Shown piece by piece: positions 6,863 through 14,710 of a DNA stretch of 64,000 nt. The stretch covers positions 62,001 through 126,000 of the forward strand of contig CAZSWV010000004.1 of NCBI GenBank assembly GCA_964611295.1, written 5' to 3'. How positions within the stretch are numbered: position 1 is the stretch's first letter; every line of letters starts with the position of its first letter. The notes beneath the pieces are model-generated. The model had not been told where the DNA came from. It worked only from the letters and a program-made list of their open reading frames with translations, and ran no database searches. The stretch is from B73-G16 sp964611295. Its GTDB lineage: Bacteria > Desulfobacterota > B13-G15. The translations under genes were made by a program, and so were the position numbers.

Positions 6863-8455
6863 ATGAGCGTTTTTTTCCGTAGCCTCAGTTTCAAATTGAT
6901 CTTGTGGGTCAGCGTCATCACCGCCCTGGCCATCGGGGGGCTCACTTACGTGAACCTCCAGACAAAGAAGAAATACTTGATGGAAGAAGTGGTGGCACGG
7001 ACTGCACAGTTGAGCGACGTGATAAAGAGGAGCCTTTGGTATGACATGCTTCACAACTATCGCGATGCCCTTTACCACTCCATAAGGATAATAGGGGAGC
7101 AGGAGGGGATCGTCAGGGTTAGGATCTTCAACAAGGAAGGGACCATAACCTTTTCTTCGGATTCTATGGAGATAGGGCAAAAGGTGGATATGAAGGCAGA
7201 GGCCTGTTACGTATGTCATGCTAAGGACCAGCCTTTGGAGCGGCTCGATATACCGGAACGTTCGAGGATATTCGAGACCCCATCAGGACGCGTCTTTGGG
7301 ATGATAACCCCCATTTACAACGAGCCCGAGTGCTATAAAGCCCCTTGTCATGCCCATCCGCCTGAGAAGACCGTCCTTGGGGTCTTGGACGTGGTCCTTT
7401 CCCTTCAGAAGACCGATGAGCGGATCCAACGGCTCTTCAAGCGCACCATCCCTTGGGCTGCCGTTACTGTGGGGATACTGTCCCTCATAATCGGTCTGTT
7501 CTTGAAGGTAAGGGTGTACAACCCAACCAAAGCCCTGCTTGAGGCCACAAAGAGGATTGGGGGCGGTGACTTCAGTTACAGGATATGCTTGAGATCTGAT
7601 GACGAACTCGGCGAGCTGGCCAAGGCCTTCAACCGTATGGTGGAGCAATTGGAGAGGGCCAATGCGGAGATCCGGGAGCTTGTGGACAACTTGGAACAGA
7701 AGGTCAAAGAAAGGACCGAGGAACTGGAATACATCCACCAACAGCTCCTTCAAACGGAAAAGCTTGCTGCTTTAGGAAAGCTCGCGGCAAGTGTGGCCCA
7801 TGAGATCAATAACCCCTTGACGGGTGTCCTTACGTACATAAAGCTCATGCAGAAAAAACTACAAAGCATTGAGGACAACAAAAACATGGAAAAATTCCAG
7901 TCCTATTTGGCGGTGATGGAGAGGGAGACCGAAAGGTGTGCGACAATAGTCAAGAACCTCCTGGACTTTGCACGTAAGCGCGAACCTTCCTTCAAGGAAG
8001 GAGTTGACGTAAACGCCGTCCTGGAAGACGCCATATCCCTTGTAGCAAATAAGCTCACCTTACAGAACGTGACCCTGGAAAGGGATTTTTCGCACTTGCC
8101 GCCTATAACCGCTGACCCAGGGCAGTTGAGACAGGCCTTTTTGAACCTGCTGTTGAACGCTATAGAGGCTATCCAGGATTCCTCAGGGGTTGTCAAGGTG
8201 AAGACCTCTTTTTCGGAAAAGGACAATTGCGTCGTAGTGGAGATATCAGATACAGGCATTGGGATAAAGGAGGAAGACCTCCAAAGGATATTCGATCCCT
8301 TCTTTACCACAAAGGAGAAGGGGACAGGGCTTGGTCTTTCTGTGGTCTATGGTATAGTTAATTCCCATCGGGGACAGATAAACGTAAAAAGCAAGGTGGG
8401 TGTGGGTACTACCTTCACCGTTAAGCTTCCCGTTAAGATAAACTTAGAAAGGTGA
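6863..8455 (+). CDS. Sensor histidine kinase with two c-type haem motifs in its periplasmic domain
   Basis: 530 residues. TM1 spans about 11-31, the periplasmic domain about 32-195, and TM2 about 197-217. HAMP (about 218-270), a coiled coil, HisKA with phospho-acceptor H313 (SVAHEINNPLT) and a HATPase_c domain (DTGIGI, GTGLGLSVVYGIV) follow. The periplasmic part contains C115-YV-C118-H119 and C157-YKAP-C162-H163, a CxxCH and a Cx4CH haem-attachment motif, so it probably carries covalent haem and senses redox state or a haem ligand. Related haem-motif kinases occur in metal- and sulfur-respiring bacteria. It lies in the operon with the cytochrome and is followed 6 bases later by its response regulator. 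Confidence 0.88.
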   Translation: MSVFFRSLSFKLILWVSVITALAIGGLTYVNLQTKKKYLMEEVVARTAQLSDVIKRSLWYDMLHNYRDALYHSIRIIGEQEGIVRVRIFNKEGTITFSSDSMEIGQKVDMKAEACYVCHAKDQPLERLDIPERSRIFETPSGRVFGMITPIYNEPECYKAPCHAHPPEKTVLGVLDVVLSLQKTDERIQRLFKRTIPWAAVTVGILSLIIGLFLKVRVYNPTKALLEATKRIGGGDFSYRICLRSDDELGELAKAFNRMVEQLERANAEIRELVDNLEQKVKERTEELEYIHQQLLQTEKLAALGKLAASVAHEINNPLTGVLTYIKLMQKKLQSIEDNKNMEKFQSYLAVMERETERCATIVKNLLDFARKREPSFKEGVDVNAVLEDAISLVANKLTLQNVTLERDFSHLPPITADPGQLRQAFLNLLLNAIEAIQDSSGVVKVKTSFSEKDNCVVVEISDTGIGIKEEDLQRIFDPFFTTKEKGTGLGLSVVYGIVNSHRGQINVKSKVGVGTTFTVKLPVKINLER

Positions 8456-8461
8456 AGGCCG

Positions 8462-9805
8462 ATGAAGAAGGACATCAGGATCCTTGTCGTAGACGACGAG
8501 GAAATAGTGCGTGAGTCCCTTGTGGAATGGTTGAAGGAGGATGGCTATTACGCGGAGGCTGCTGCCGATGGTTTTGAGGCTTTGGAGAAGCTAAAGGAAA
8601 AGAGCTGGGACATCGCCCTTGTGGACCTAAAGATGCCTAAGATGGATGGTATAGAGCTTTTGGAGAAGATAAAGGAACAGAGCCCTGACACCCAGGTGAT
8701 CATCTTCACAGCGTATGCTACGGTTCATACGGCAGTTCAAGCGATAAAGAAGGGGGCTTACGATTATTTGGTCAAACCCCTTGATCCGGAGGAGGTCTCG
8801 CTTCTGATAGAGAGGCTTATAAGGAGCCAGGAACTCGTAAGAGAGGTTTCCTACCTCAGGAAGGAGTTGAGCAAACAATACAAGTTCCATGACCTTATCT
8901 CCAAAAGCCCCAAGATGCAGCAGATCTTCGAGTTAGCAAAGGTCGTGGCGAAGAGCAATTCCAACGTGCTCATCTTGGGCGAAAGCGGAACGGGAAAAGA
9001 GCTTTTGGCAAGGGCCATCCACAACGAGAGCCCCCGGGCCAACGGACCCTTTGTGGCTGTTTCCTGTGTGGCCATCCCAGACACGTTGCTTGAAAGCGAA
9101 CTGTTCGGACACGAAAAGGGTGCCTTCACAGATGCCATAGCCCAGAAGAAGGGTAAGTTCGAACTGGCCCATGGAGGGACCTTGTTCCTTGACGAGATAG
9201 GGGACATAAGCCCCAAGATGCAGCTTGCCCTGCTAAGGGTTTTGGAGGAGAGGGAGTTCACCAGGGTGGGGGGGACCAAGCCCATAAAGGTAGACGTGAG
9301 GATCATAGCGGCTACCAACAGAAACCTCCAAAAGGCTGTGGAAGAAGGGCGCTTCAGGGACGACCTCTATTACCGGCTGAACGTGATAACCATCCAGATC
9401 CCCCCCTTAAGGGAGAGAAAAGAGGATATACCGCTTTTAGTGGAGCACTTTGTCGAGAAATTCAACATCCAGATGGGGAAAAGGGTAAAAGGCGTATCAC
9501 AGGAGGCCATGAGGCTATTGATGGAGTATGACTGGCCTGGGAACGTGAGGGAGTTGGAAAACGTCATAGAAAGGGCCATGGTGATAGCCAAAGGCGAGTG
9601 GATCACCCCGGATGACTTATTTTTACCCACTTCCAGTAAGGCAGAAGAAAACCCCATGAGCCTTGAAGCAGTGGAAAAGGCCCATATTTTAAAGGTCCTA
9701 AATGACACAGGGTGGAACATACAGCGTTCAGCTCAAATCCTGGGGATAGACCGTACTACCCTTTACCACAAGATAAAGCGTTACGGCCTTAAAAGGCCGG
9801 ACTAA
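8462..9805 (+). CDS. Sigma-54-dependent response regulator (NtrC family)
   Basis: 447 residues: REC domain with acidic pocket D11/D12 and phospho-acceptor D55; AAA+ domain with Walker A GESGTGKE (173-180), Walker B near 239-248 and an arginine-finger region; and a Fis-type helix-turn-helix at about 405-443. The sigma-54-contacting loop reads GAFTDA (220-225) instead of the usual GAFTGA. Partner of the haem-motif kinase upstream. The only consensus sigma-54 promoter seen nearby, 2398-2413, is the likely target, which is inference. The gene ends 4 bases inside the opposite cytochrome b gene. Confidence 0.93.
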   Translation: MKKDIRILVVDDEEIVRESLVEWLKEDGYYAEAAADGFEALEKLKEKSWDIALVDLKMPKMDGIELLEKIKEQSPDTQVIIFTAYATVHTAVQAIKKGAYDYLVKPLDPEEVSLLIERLIRSQELVREVSYLRKELSKQYKFHDLISKSPKMQQIFELAKVVAKSNSNVLILGESGTGKELLARAIHNESPRANGPFVAVSCVAIPDTLLESELFGHEKGAFTDAIAQKKGKFELAHGGTLFLDEIGDISPKMQLALLRVLEEREFTRVGGTKPIKVDVRIIAATNRNLQKAVEEGRFRDDLYYRLNVITIQIPPLRERKEDIPLLVEHFVEKFNIQMGKRVKGVSQEAMRLLMEYDWPGNVRELENVIERAMVIAKGEWITPDDLFLPTSSKAEENPMSLEAVEKAHILKVLNDTGWNIQRSAQILGIDRTTLYHKIKRYGLKRPD

Positions 9806-10407
9806 TCTTCGTATCCGAGTATCATGGCCTTGAAATGGGCCCAGAAGGTGTGGCCCAAGGTAGCCAGGTATATGTGGGCTATTACAAAGGCCGTAAAGGT
9901 ATAGGCCAAAAGGAGGTGTAAGCCGTCGATGACCTTTATGCCTCCCAGGGCCTCTATGGCCGGGGCAAAGGCCTGGGGATCCCAGAGGAAAAGACCCGTC
10001 AAGATCTGAAGGGGCAAAAGGATGTACATGATGGCAAAATACGTGATCTTTTGCAGGCTATTGAACTTATCGTCGGGTTTGGGGACAAAGGGATGTGGAT
10101 CGCCGAAGAAATACCTCACGAAATAGTAATTGGCGTAAATAGGGATCTTCTGAAAATCAGCCTTAGAAGGTACATATACCTTGATGAACTTCCCGCTTAG
10201 GAGATAATAGCTCCAAAGGACTAAAAAGGAGAAAAGCACGAGAAAACCGCACAAGTTGTGTATCCTTACGGCAAGGGCAAAGGGGAAGATGTCCAAATGG
10301 GTGAAACGTATGTTGAAGCCCGTCAAAGCCAATAGCGCTATTGAAATTGCATGGACCCAATGGGAGATCCTCACCGGAAGGGGATGTAAAATCTCCTTTT
10401 GGCTCAT
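9802..10407 (-). CDS. Cytochrome b561-like membrane subunit
   Basis: 201 residues with four main hydrophobic spans and histidines placed for two b-haems: H16/H19 in span one, H50 in span two, H163 and the H178 region in the last two. It belongs to the Ni/Fe-hydrogenase/thiosulfate-reductase cytochrome b group, which exchanges electrons between the quinone pool and an exported partner. The partner is the seven-haem protein upstream, whose stop overlaps this ATG (ATGA). The pair resembles the bc-type inner-membrane complex CbcBA known from Geobacter; that likeness is by architecture only. Confidence 0.88.
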   Translation of the reverse strand: MSQKEILHPLPVRISHWVHAISIALLALTGFNIRFTHLDIFPFALAVRIHNLCGFLVLFSFLVLWSYYLLSGKFIKVYVPSKADFQKIPIYANYYFVRYFFGDPHPFVPKPDDKFNSLQKITYFAIMYILLPLQILTGLFLWDPQAFAPAIEALGGIKVIDGLHLLLAYTFTAFVIAHIYLATLGHTFWAHFKAMILGYED

Positions 10408-11525
10408 AAGGTATCCTCCCTATGGGATTCTGTAAAGTGTCTCCTCCACCTGATGGTGAAAAGGCGTAAAAGGCCATGGAGCCCTACAAAAAGCAAGGCA
10501 CCTATTAGAAACAGGTAGCCTAAAAGGTCAATCCACTTCCAACCGATCTGCCTTACCAAAAGCTCGAACCTGTTGGTCTCCTTTTCCCTAAAAAGGGCGC
10601 TGAGGTCCTCAAAGGAAAGGTGGTCGGTACCAAAGGGGTAAAAGTCAGATACGGAAGAAAGCACCTTTGGCTCAAGGGGCATGGTCTCCCCCGAGGGCGT
10701 AGATAAAAAAACGGTCTGTAAGGCCTTGGCTTTTCTGCTGTGACAATCTAGGCAATTTGTTCCCTCGGGCCTTGCGATCAAGTGGGTGGGTTCCAGGACC
10801 ACAAGCTCCGATTTGAGGACAGGGGCATAATCCTTCCTTTTGAGTTTCGCCAAAAGGGATCTCAATTCTCCGAAGTCTATGATCCCGTTGCCATCTTCAT
10901 CCCCTTTAACCGGCTCCATCTCCCCTTGGCCTTTCCCTTTAAGCACCAAGTGCACGACGATTCCGTTTTTTGCCTGAGAAGAATGACATGTGGTACAGCC
11001 GAGTTTTTCTTTGAACGCCCCTTTGTGTCTCTTATGGACCTCTATCTCCTTTATGTCCTTCCACATATGACATTTGAGACACGGCTCGTTCTTCTCGGAA
11101 ACCCGAATCAAGGTAAAGCTTTGCGCATAATGGGGGTTATGACAGTCATAACATTCAGCCGGATGGCCGCTTACTTGGTAGGCTTCGGATACCTCTGTAT
11201 GACATGTACTACAATCCACCTTTTGGAGCCTCTGGGGATGGGGAAGCTCAGAGATATCGGCATGGCAATCCGTGCACTCCAGAGAACTGTGTACAGAGCG
11301 GCCAAATCGTCCTTCGTCTACATAGAGGGAGACCTTTTTGGTTGGTCTTTCTTCCTTTTTGCCTTCCGAGGGTATGACGAGGGAGAGCCTTTCTTCTTCT
11401 GACATCTTGAGGATGTCAGAAGTCCCATGACATTGAAGGCACTCCGACTTTTGCTGAGGGAAACCAAGGCTTAAAGGCAAGGCTAAAATCCACCCAAAGG
11501 CCAAAAAGGGAGCGAGCTTTTTCAT
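10404..11525 (-). CDS. Seven-haem c-type cytochrome with EF-hand and C-terminal anchor
   Basis: 373 residues. A signal peptide occupies about 1-22, then seven CxxCH sites at C29, C84, C105, C125, C149, C177 and C258. Between haems six and seven a canonical 12-residue EF-hand loop (D209 to E220, DEDGNGIIDFGE) suggests calcium binding. A hydrophobic span at about 328-352 followed by RWRR anchors the protein with the haem domain outside. Encoded immediately before the cytochrome b with overlapping stop and start. Probably passes electrons between membrane cytochrome b and periplasmic carriers; the terminal acceptor cannot be told. A lone TTGACA lies upstream without a convincing -10. Confidence 0.9.
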   Translation of the reverse strand: MKKLAPFLAFGWILALPLSLGFPQQKSECLQCHGTSDILKMSEEERLSLVIPSEGKKEERPTKKVSLYVDEGRFGRSVHSSLECTDCHADISELPHPQRLQKVDCSTCHTEVSEAYQVSGHPAECYDCHNPHYAQSFTLIRVSEKNEPCLKCHMWKDIKEIEVHKRHKGAFKEKLGCTTCHSSQAKNGIVVHLVLKGKGQGEMEPVKGDEDGNGIIDFGELRSLLAKLKRKDYAPVLKSELVVLEPTHLIARPEGTNCLDCHSRKAKALQTVFLSTPSGETMPLEPKVLSSVSDFYPFGTDHLSFEDLSALFREKETNRFELLVRQIGWKWIDLLGYLFLIGALLFVGLHGLLRLFTIRWRRHFTESHREDTL

Positions 11526-11595
11526 ATCCCTGCTCCTTGAGGTAGATCGATGACTTTTGAAACATAAAGGGACTTCTTTGTCAAGCTTTGGAAAA

Positions 11596-12783
11596 CTAGG
11601 AGGTACCGCAGTGGTCTTTTACATCAGCCATAGTCACATTCAACCCACCGAGCAGGAAAAGGATACCCCCCAACAAGAAGGCCGTTCGATAGCTGTTCCA
11701 CAGGTCAAAGGCCCAACCTGCTAAAAAGGGGCCTAGGGCACCCCCTACCGCCCAAGACGCAGAAGACATCCCTATAATGGTGCCGGCTATTGCCGTTCCA
11801 AACAACCTGGGTACAAGGGCCGTACGCAGGGGAATAGCGGCGCTGAAGCAGAGTCCGAATAAACCCATTAAGGGGAATAAGGCCCCTCGGGGGATGCCCA
11901 TCCCAAGGACGAGTAAGATGACCGCCTGGCCAAAAAACAAAAAGGCCAAGGACTTCTTGAAGCCCCATTTGCGCGCCATAAATCCAGCCGATAGGTTTCC
12001 TACTATTCCTCCTATTCCCATAACGGTCAAAAGGAAGGCTGCGGTTTGTGGTTCGATGCCTATATCGGTAGCAAAGGCGACGATATGGGCGGTGAGGAAG
12101 TAAGAGCCTGCACTTAAGACGAAACCGATGAACATAAGGGTCCAGAAGACCCCTCTCGAGACTGCCTCCTTAAAACTCGACCCTGTGAGCACCCCTTTTC
12201 CCTTGTCTTTATGAGGCTCGCTTGAATGAGGGGATGTTTTCAGCAACCAAAGGGAAGGAAGACCCACCAAAAGTACCAAAAGGGAAAGGAACCTGAAGGC
12301 TACGCCCCAGCCTTGACGCCCTATTAGGTGGGCCACTATAGGAGAAAGGCACATCTGTCCAACCGTTATGCCACAAAGGGCTATTCCCAGGGCCAGGGCC
12401 CTTTCCCGTGGGAAGGTCAAAGAGATCAAAGTGTTAACAGGTGTATAGCAACAACCAGTAGCTATGCCCATGCCGACCCCAAGCAACATAAATAGCTCTT
12501 CCTCACTTCCAAGGGATCCAAGGCGCCAAAGGGAAAGGGCAGCAACGGCCACACCGACCGCTAAAGAGACCATATAGCCACCTTTGTCCGTAAGCCTCCC
12601 GCTTAAGACGGACACAAGACCTGAAAGGGCGACTGAGACTGAAAGGGCCCCTGATATAAGGGCCCTCTTCCAACCGAAGGCCATAGCCAGAGGTTTAAGG
12701 AAGACGCCAAAGGAAAGGGTCGAACCGTAAATGACAAAGAGCAACAAGAAAGACCCTATTAAGACCTTAGAGCCTTCGCGCAT
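11596..12783 (-). CDS. Major facilitator superfamily transporter
   Basis: 395 residues, about twelve hydrophobic spans, with the MFS loop 2-3 basic motif (GRLTDKGG) near 62-69 and a related stretch after span eight (GFMARKWGFKK). The N-half resembles the oxalate/formate and monocarboxylate-type group (GSFLLLFVIYGSTLSFGVFLK), but the substrate cannot be deduced. There is no ribosome site before the ATG at 12783, and the -10 of the candidate promoter lies only 8 bases upstream, so the mRNA may be leaderless. The gap of 70 bases to the seven-haem cytochrome gene leaves co-transcription open. Confidence 0.88.
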   Translation of the reverse strand: MREGSKVLIGSFLLLFVIYGSTLSFGVFLKPLAMAFGWKRALISGALSVSVALSGLVSVLSGRLTDKGGYMVSLAVGVAVAALSLWRLGSLGSEEELFMLLGVGMGIATGCCYTPVNTLISLTFPRERALALGIALCGITVGQMCLSPIVAHLIGRQGWGVAFRFLSLLVLLVGLPSLWLLKTSPHSSEPHKDKGKGVLTGSSFKEAVSRGVFWTLMFIGFVLSAGSYFLTAHIVAFATDIGIEPQTAAFLLTVMGIGGIVGNLSAGFMARKWGFKKSLAFLFFGQAVILLVLGMGIPRGALFPLMGLFGLCFSAAIPLRTALVPRLFGTAIAGTIIGMSSASWAVGGALGPFLAGWAFDLWNSYRTAFLLGGILFLLGGLNVTMADVKDHCGTS

Positions 12784-12790
12784 ATTTTGA

Positions 12791-12838
12791 CCTATACATA
12801 GGCGGATGCCTCAGGTCAAGCGAAGGCATCCGCCTATG
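12791..12838 (-). promoter_or_regulatory. Promoter embedded in a perfect 15-bp inverted repeat
   Basis: Arms 12797-12811 and 12824-12838 are exact complements (AGGCATCCGCCTATG on one strand) with a 12-base centre. On the minus strand the centre holds TTGACC (12819-12814), one arm exactly fills the 17-base spacer, and TATAGG (12796-12791) forms the -10. A dimeric repressor bound here would cover the promoter. A hairpin terminating the upstream CpxP-like gene is the alternative, but there is no T-run. Confidence 0.6.
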
Positions 12839-12844
12839 ACCCTG

Positions 12845-13252
12845 TCATCTTCCTAGGATTTGACGGGCTTCTTTTTCCAACTCAAGCCTTTTTTCGAAGA
12901 GCTTCTCCTTTATCGCAAAAAGTTCCCTTTTTATCCTCTCGGCTTCTTCATGTCTCTCACTAAGAAGTGCCCTTTGGAGTTCAATCCTTTTGCGCAGGAG
13001 CTCTTCCCTGAGAGGTGCAGTTTCTTTGACGAACTTTTCCTTCAGTTCGAGGAACTTTTGGGCTCTTTCACGCTCAAGGGGCAGATGATAGCAGAACCTT
13101 CCGTAAAGGCCCTGCCCCCACCATCCCTTAAAGCCCAAAAGGGGACCATGATGGGTCCGTGGTCCCCACCTATCTTGGGGAGGGCAGGCAAAGACACTAC
13201 TTGCAGCCAAGGCGAGGGCCACGAGTAAAACCCCTAATGCTGCTTTTTTCAT
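12845..13252 (-). CDS. Spy/CpxP-like periplasmic protein
   Basis: 135 residues from the ATG at 13252, which follows AAAGGAGGTGAAACG. A longer reading to 13432 lacks this site and would put the signal peptide inside the protein. Residues 1-24 are a signal peptide ending in VFACP. The mature part is a His/Trp-rich segment followed by a long charged helix-rich region (about 60-133) resembling Spy/CpxP/heavy-metal-resistance proteins, which act as small periplasmic chaperones or metal sensors. It lies divergent to the MltD-like gene. Confidence 0.75.
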   Translation of the reverse strand: MKKAALGVLLVALALAASSVFACPPQDRWGPRTHHGPLLGFKGWWGQGLYGRFCYHLPLERERAQKFLELKEKFVKETAPLREELLRKRIELQRALLSERHEEAERIKRELFAIKEKLFEKRLELEKEARQILGR

Positions 13253-13315
13253 CGTTTCACCTCCTTTGGAATTTATCCTTCCCTTTTGACGGCCCAAGTG
13301 CACCTTTGGTTTAAG

Positions 13316-13345
13316 TTGACTTAACTCCCTTTTGTGTGGTAATAG
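13316..13345 (+). promoter_or_regulatory. Probable promoter of the MltD-like gene
   Basis: TTGACT (13316-13321), 18 bases, TAATAG (13340-13345). The -35 sits in a small palindrome TTAAGT-TG-ACTTAA (13311-13324). The -10 is only 9 bases before the ATG at 13355 and there is no ribosome site, so the leader would be a few bases at most. Confidence 0.5.
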
Positions 13346-13354
13346 AAACGCACC

Positions 13355-14710
13355 ATGCGAGGACATAAAAAAGGCTTCCTCGCAAAGGTCTTTTTTCCTT
13401 TCCTTTTCTTCTCCCTTACAGGTTGCGTTCACAAATACGTAGCCGAAAGGGTCGAGTTAAAGGGGCCTTTAGGGAATGGGACAACTGAAGTTGACGCTTC
13501 CCCTTCAAAGGAAGTAGCTCCCGGACAAGTCCTCGTTACCGAAGAGCTGGCCCCTATGGAAATGGAGGCTCCTAGTTTCGACATCCCCATTGTGGTGAAC
13601 GACCGAGTGGAGTACTTCATAAGGTTCTTTCAGACCGTGGCGAGGGATCGGTTTGTGAACTGGCTTAAGCGTTCTGGCAGATACGTGCCCATAATGAGGC
13701 AGATCTTAAGGGAGCACGGTTTACCTGAGGACCTTGTGTATTTGGCCATGATAGAGAGTGGGTTTAATCCCACAGCCCGCTCCTACAGGCAGGCGGTGGG
13801 TCCTTGGCAATTCATATATGGTACGGGCAGGAAATACGGTCTGAGAATAGACGAATGGGTGGACGAGAGGAGGGATCCTATAAAGTCCACAATTGCTGCT
13901 GCAAGGTACCTTAAGGACCTCTATGACCAATTCCGATGCTGGCATTTGGCTGCGGCTGGTTACAATGCAGGCGAAGGAGCCATAAGTAGGGCCATTTCCC
14001 AGTACCAGACCGAAGACTATTGGGAGCTTATAAAGTACCCTGGCTTAAAGGATGAAACCAGGGATTACGTCCCCAAGATGATAGCAGCGGCCCTTATTGC
14101 TAAAAACCCGGAGCGTTACGGTTTTAATGGTATCGAGTACGATCCTCCTCTCAGGTGGAAGGAGGTCATTGCCCCTCCTTCTACCCCCCTTGAGACCATT
14201 GCGCTTTGTGCGGGTATATCCCTTGCTATTATAAAGGACTTAAATCCACACCTACTAAGTTCCTCCACGCCTCCAGATGGGCCCTATCCCGTTAGGTTAC
14301 CTGAGGATGCGCGATTGCCCCTTGAGACGTGTCTCTTGAGCGCAAGACCCCAAAGGAAACAGGAAGGGGTTTTCTTTCTAACTCACCGTGTGAAGAAAGG
14401 AGAGACCCTTTACAGCCTAGCTAAAAGGTACGGGGTGAGCGTAGAAGAGCTGAAGAAATCAAACGGCATAAGCGATGTCAGGGGATTGAAGATAGGGCAA
14501 GAAGTCCGTATACCAAGAAGGCCTTCCGAGTTTGTGCAACTACAAAGGCCAAAGACGTGTAAAAAGGTCTTTCACGTTGTTAAACATGGTGAGACCCTCT
14601 GGAGGATAGCCAAGACTTATGGAGTTTCGGTAGAGGAATTAAAGCGTTGGAACAACTTGAAGCAGGACGCCATCCGTCCTAACGAGAAACTCTTGGTGCT
14701 TTTGGACTAG
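13355..14710 (+). CDS. mltD: Lipoprotein lytic transglycosylase with two LysM domains (MltD-like)
   Basis: 451 residues. A lipoprotein signal ends at LTGC (about residues 21-24). The Slt-type catalytic domain (about 95-235) has the catalytic Glu in YLAMIESGFNPTARS, the GPWQFI block, and AAGYNAGEGA. Two LysM repeats for peptidoglycan binding follow at about 346-389 and 401-449, each starting with a GETL motif. It cleaves the glycan chain to anhydromuropeptides at the outer membrane inner face. Ends 4 bases inside aspS on the opposite strand. Confidence 0.93.
   Translation: MRGHKKGFLAKVFFPFLFFSLTGCVHKYVAERVELKGPLGNGTTEVDASPSKEVAPGQVLVTEELAPMEMEAPSFDIPIVVNDRVEYFIRFFQTVARDRFVNWLKRSGRYVPIMRQILREHGLPEDLVYLAMIESGFNPTARSYRQAVGPWQFIYGTGRKYGLRIDEWVDERRDPIKSTIAAARYLKDLYDQFRCWHLAAAGYNAGEGAISRAISQYQTEDYWELIKYPGLKDETRDYVPKMIAAALIAKNPERYGFNGIEYDPPLRWKEVIAPPSTPLETIALCAGISLAIIKDLNPHLLSSSTPPDGPYPVRLPEDARLPLETCLLSARPQRKQEGVFFLTHRVKKGETLYSLAKRYGVSVEELKKSNGISDVRGLKIGQEVRIPRRPSEFVQLQRPKTCKKVFHVVKHGETLWRIAKTYGVSVEELKRWNNLKQDAIRPNEKLLVLLD

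Noticed and set aside
11526..11595. Sigma-70 or sigma-54 promoter for the seven-haem cytochrome
   Set aside because: A TTGACA is present on the minus strand but no -10 lies at a usable distance, and no GG-N10-GC pattern was seen.
12797..12838. Intrinsic terminator of the CpxP-like gene
   Set aside because: The stem is perfect but no T-run follows, and promoter boxes fall precisely within it; an operator is the better reading, though both roles are possible.
12845..13432. Longer reading of the CpxP-like gene
   Set aside because: It would bury a clear signal peptide, lacks a ribosome site and overlaps the mltD start; the ATG at 13252 has a strong site.
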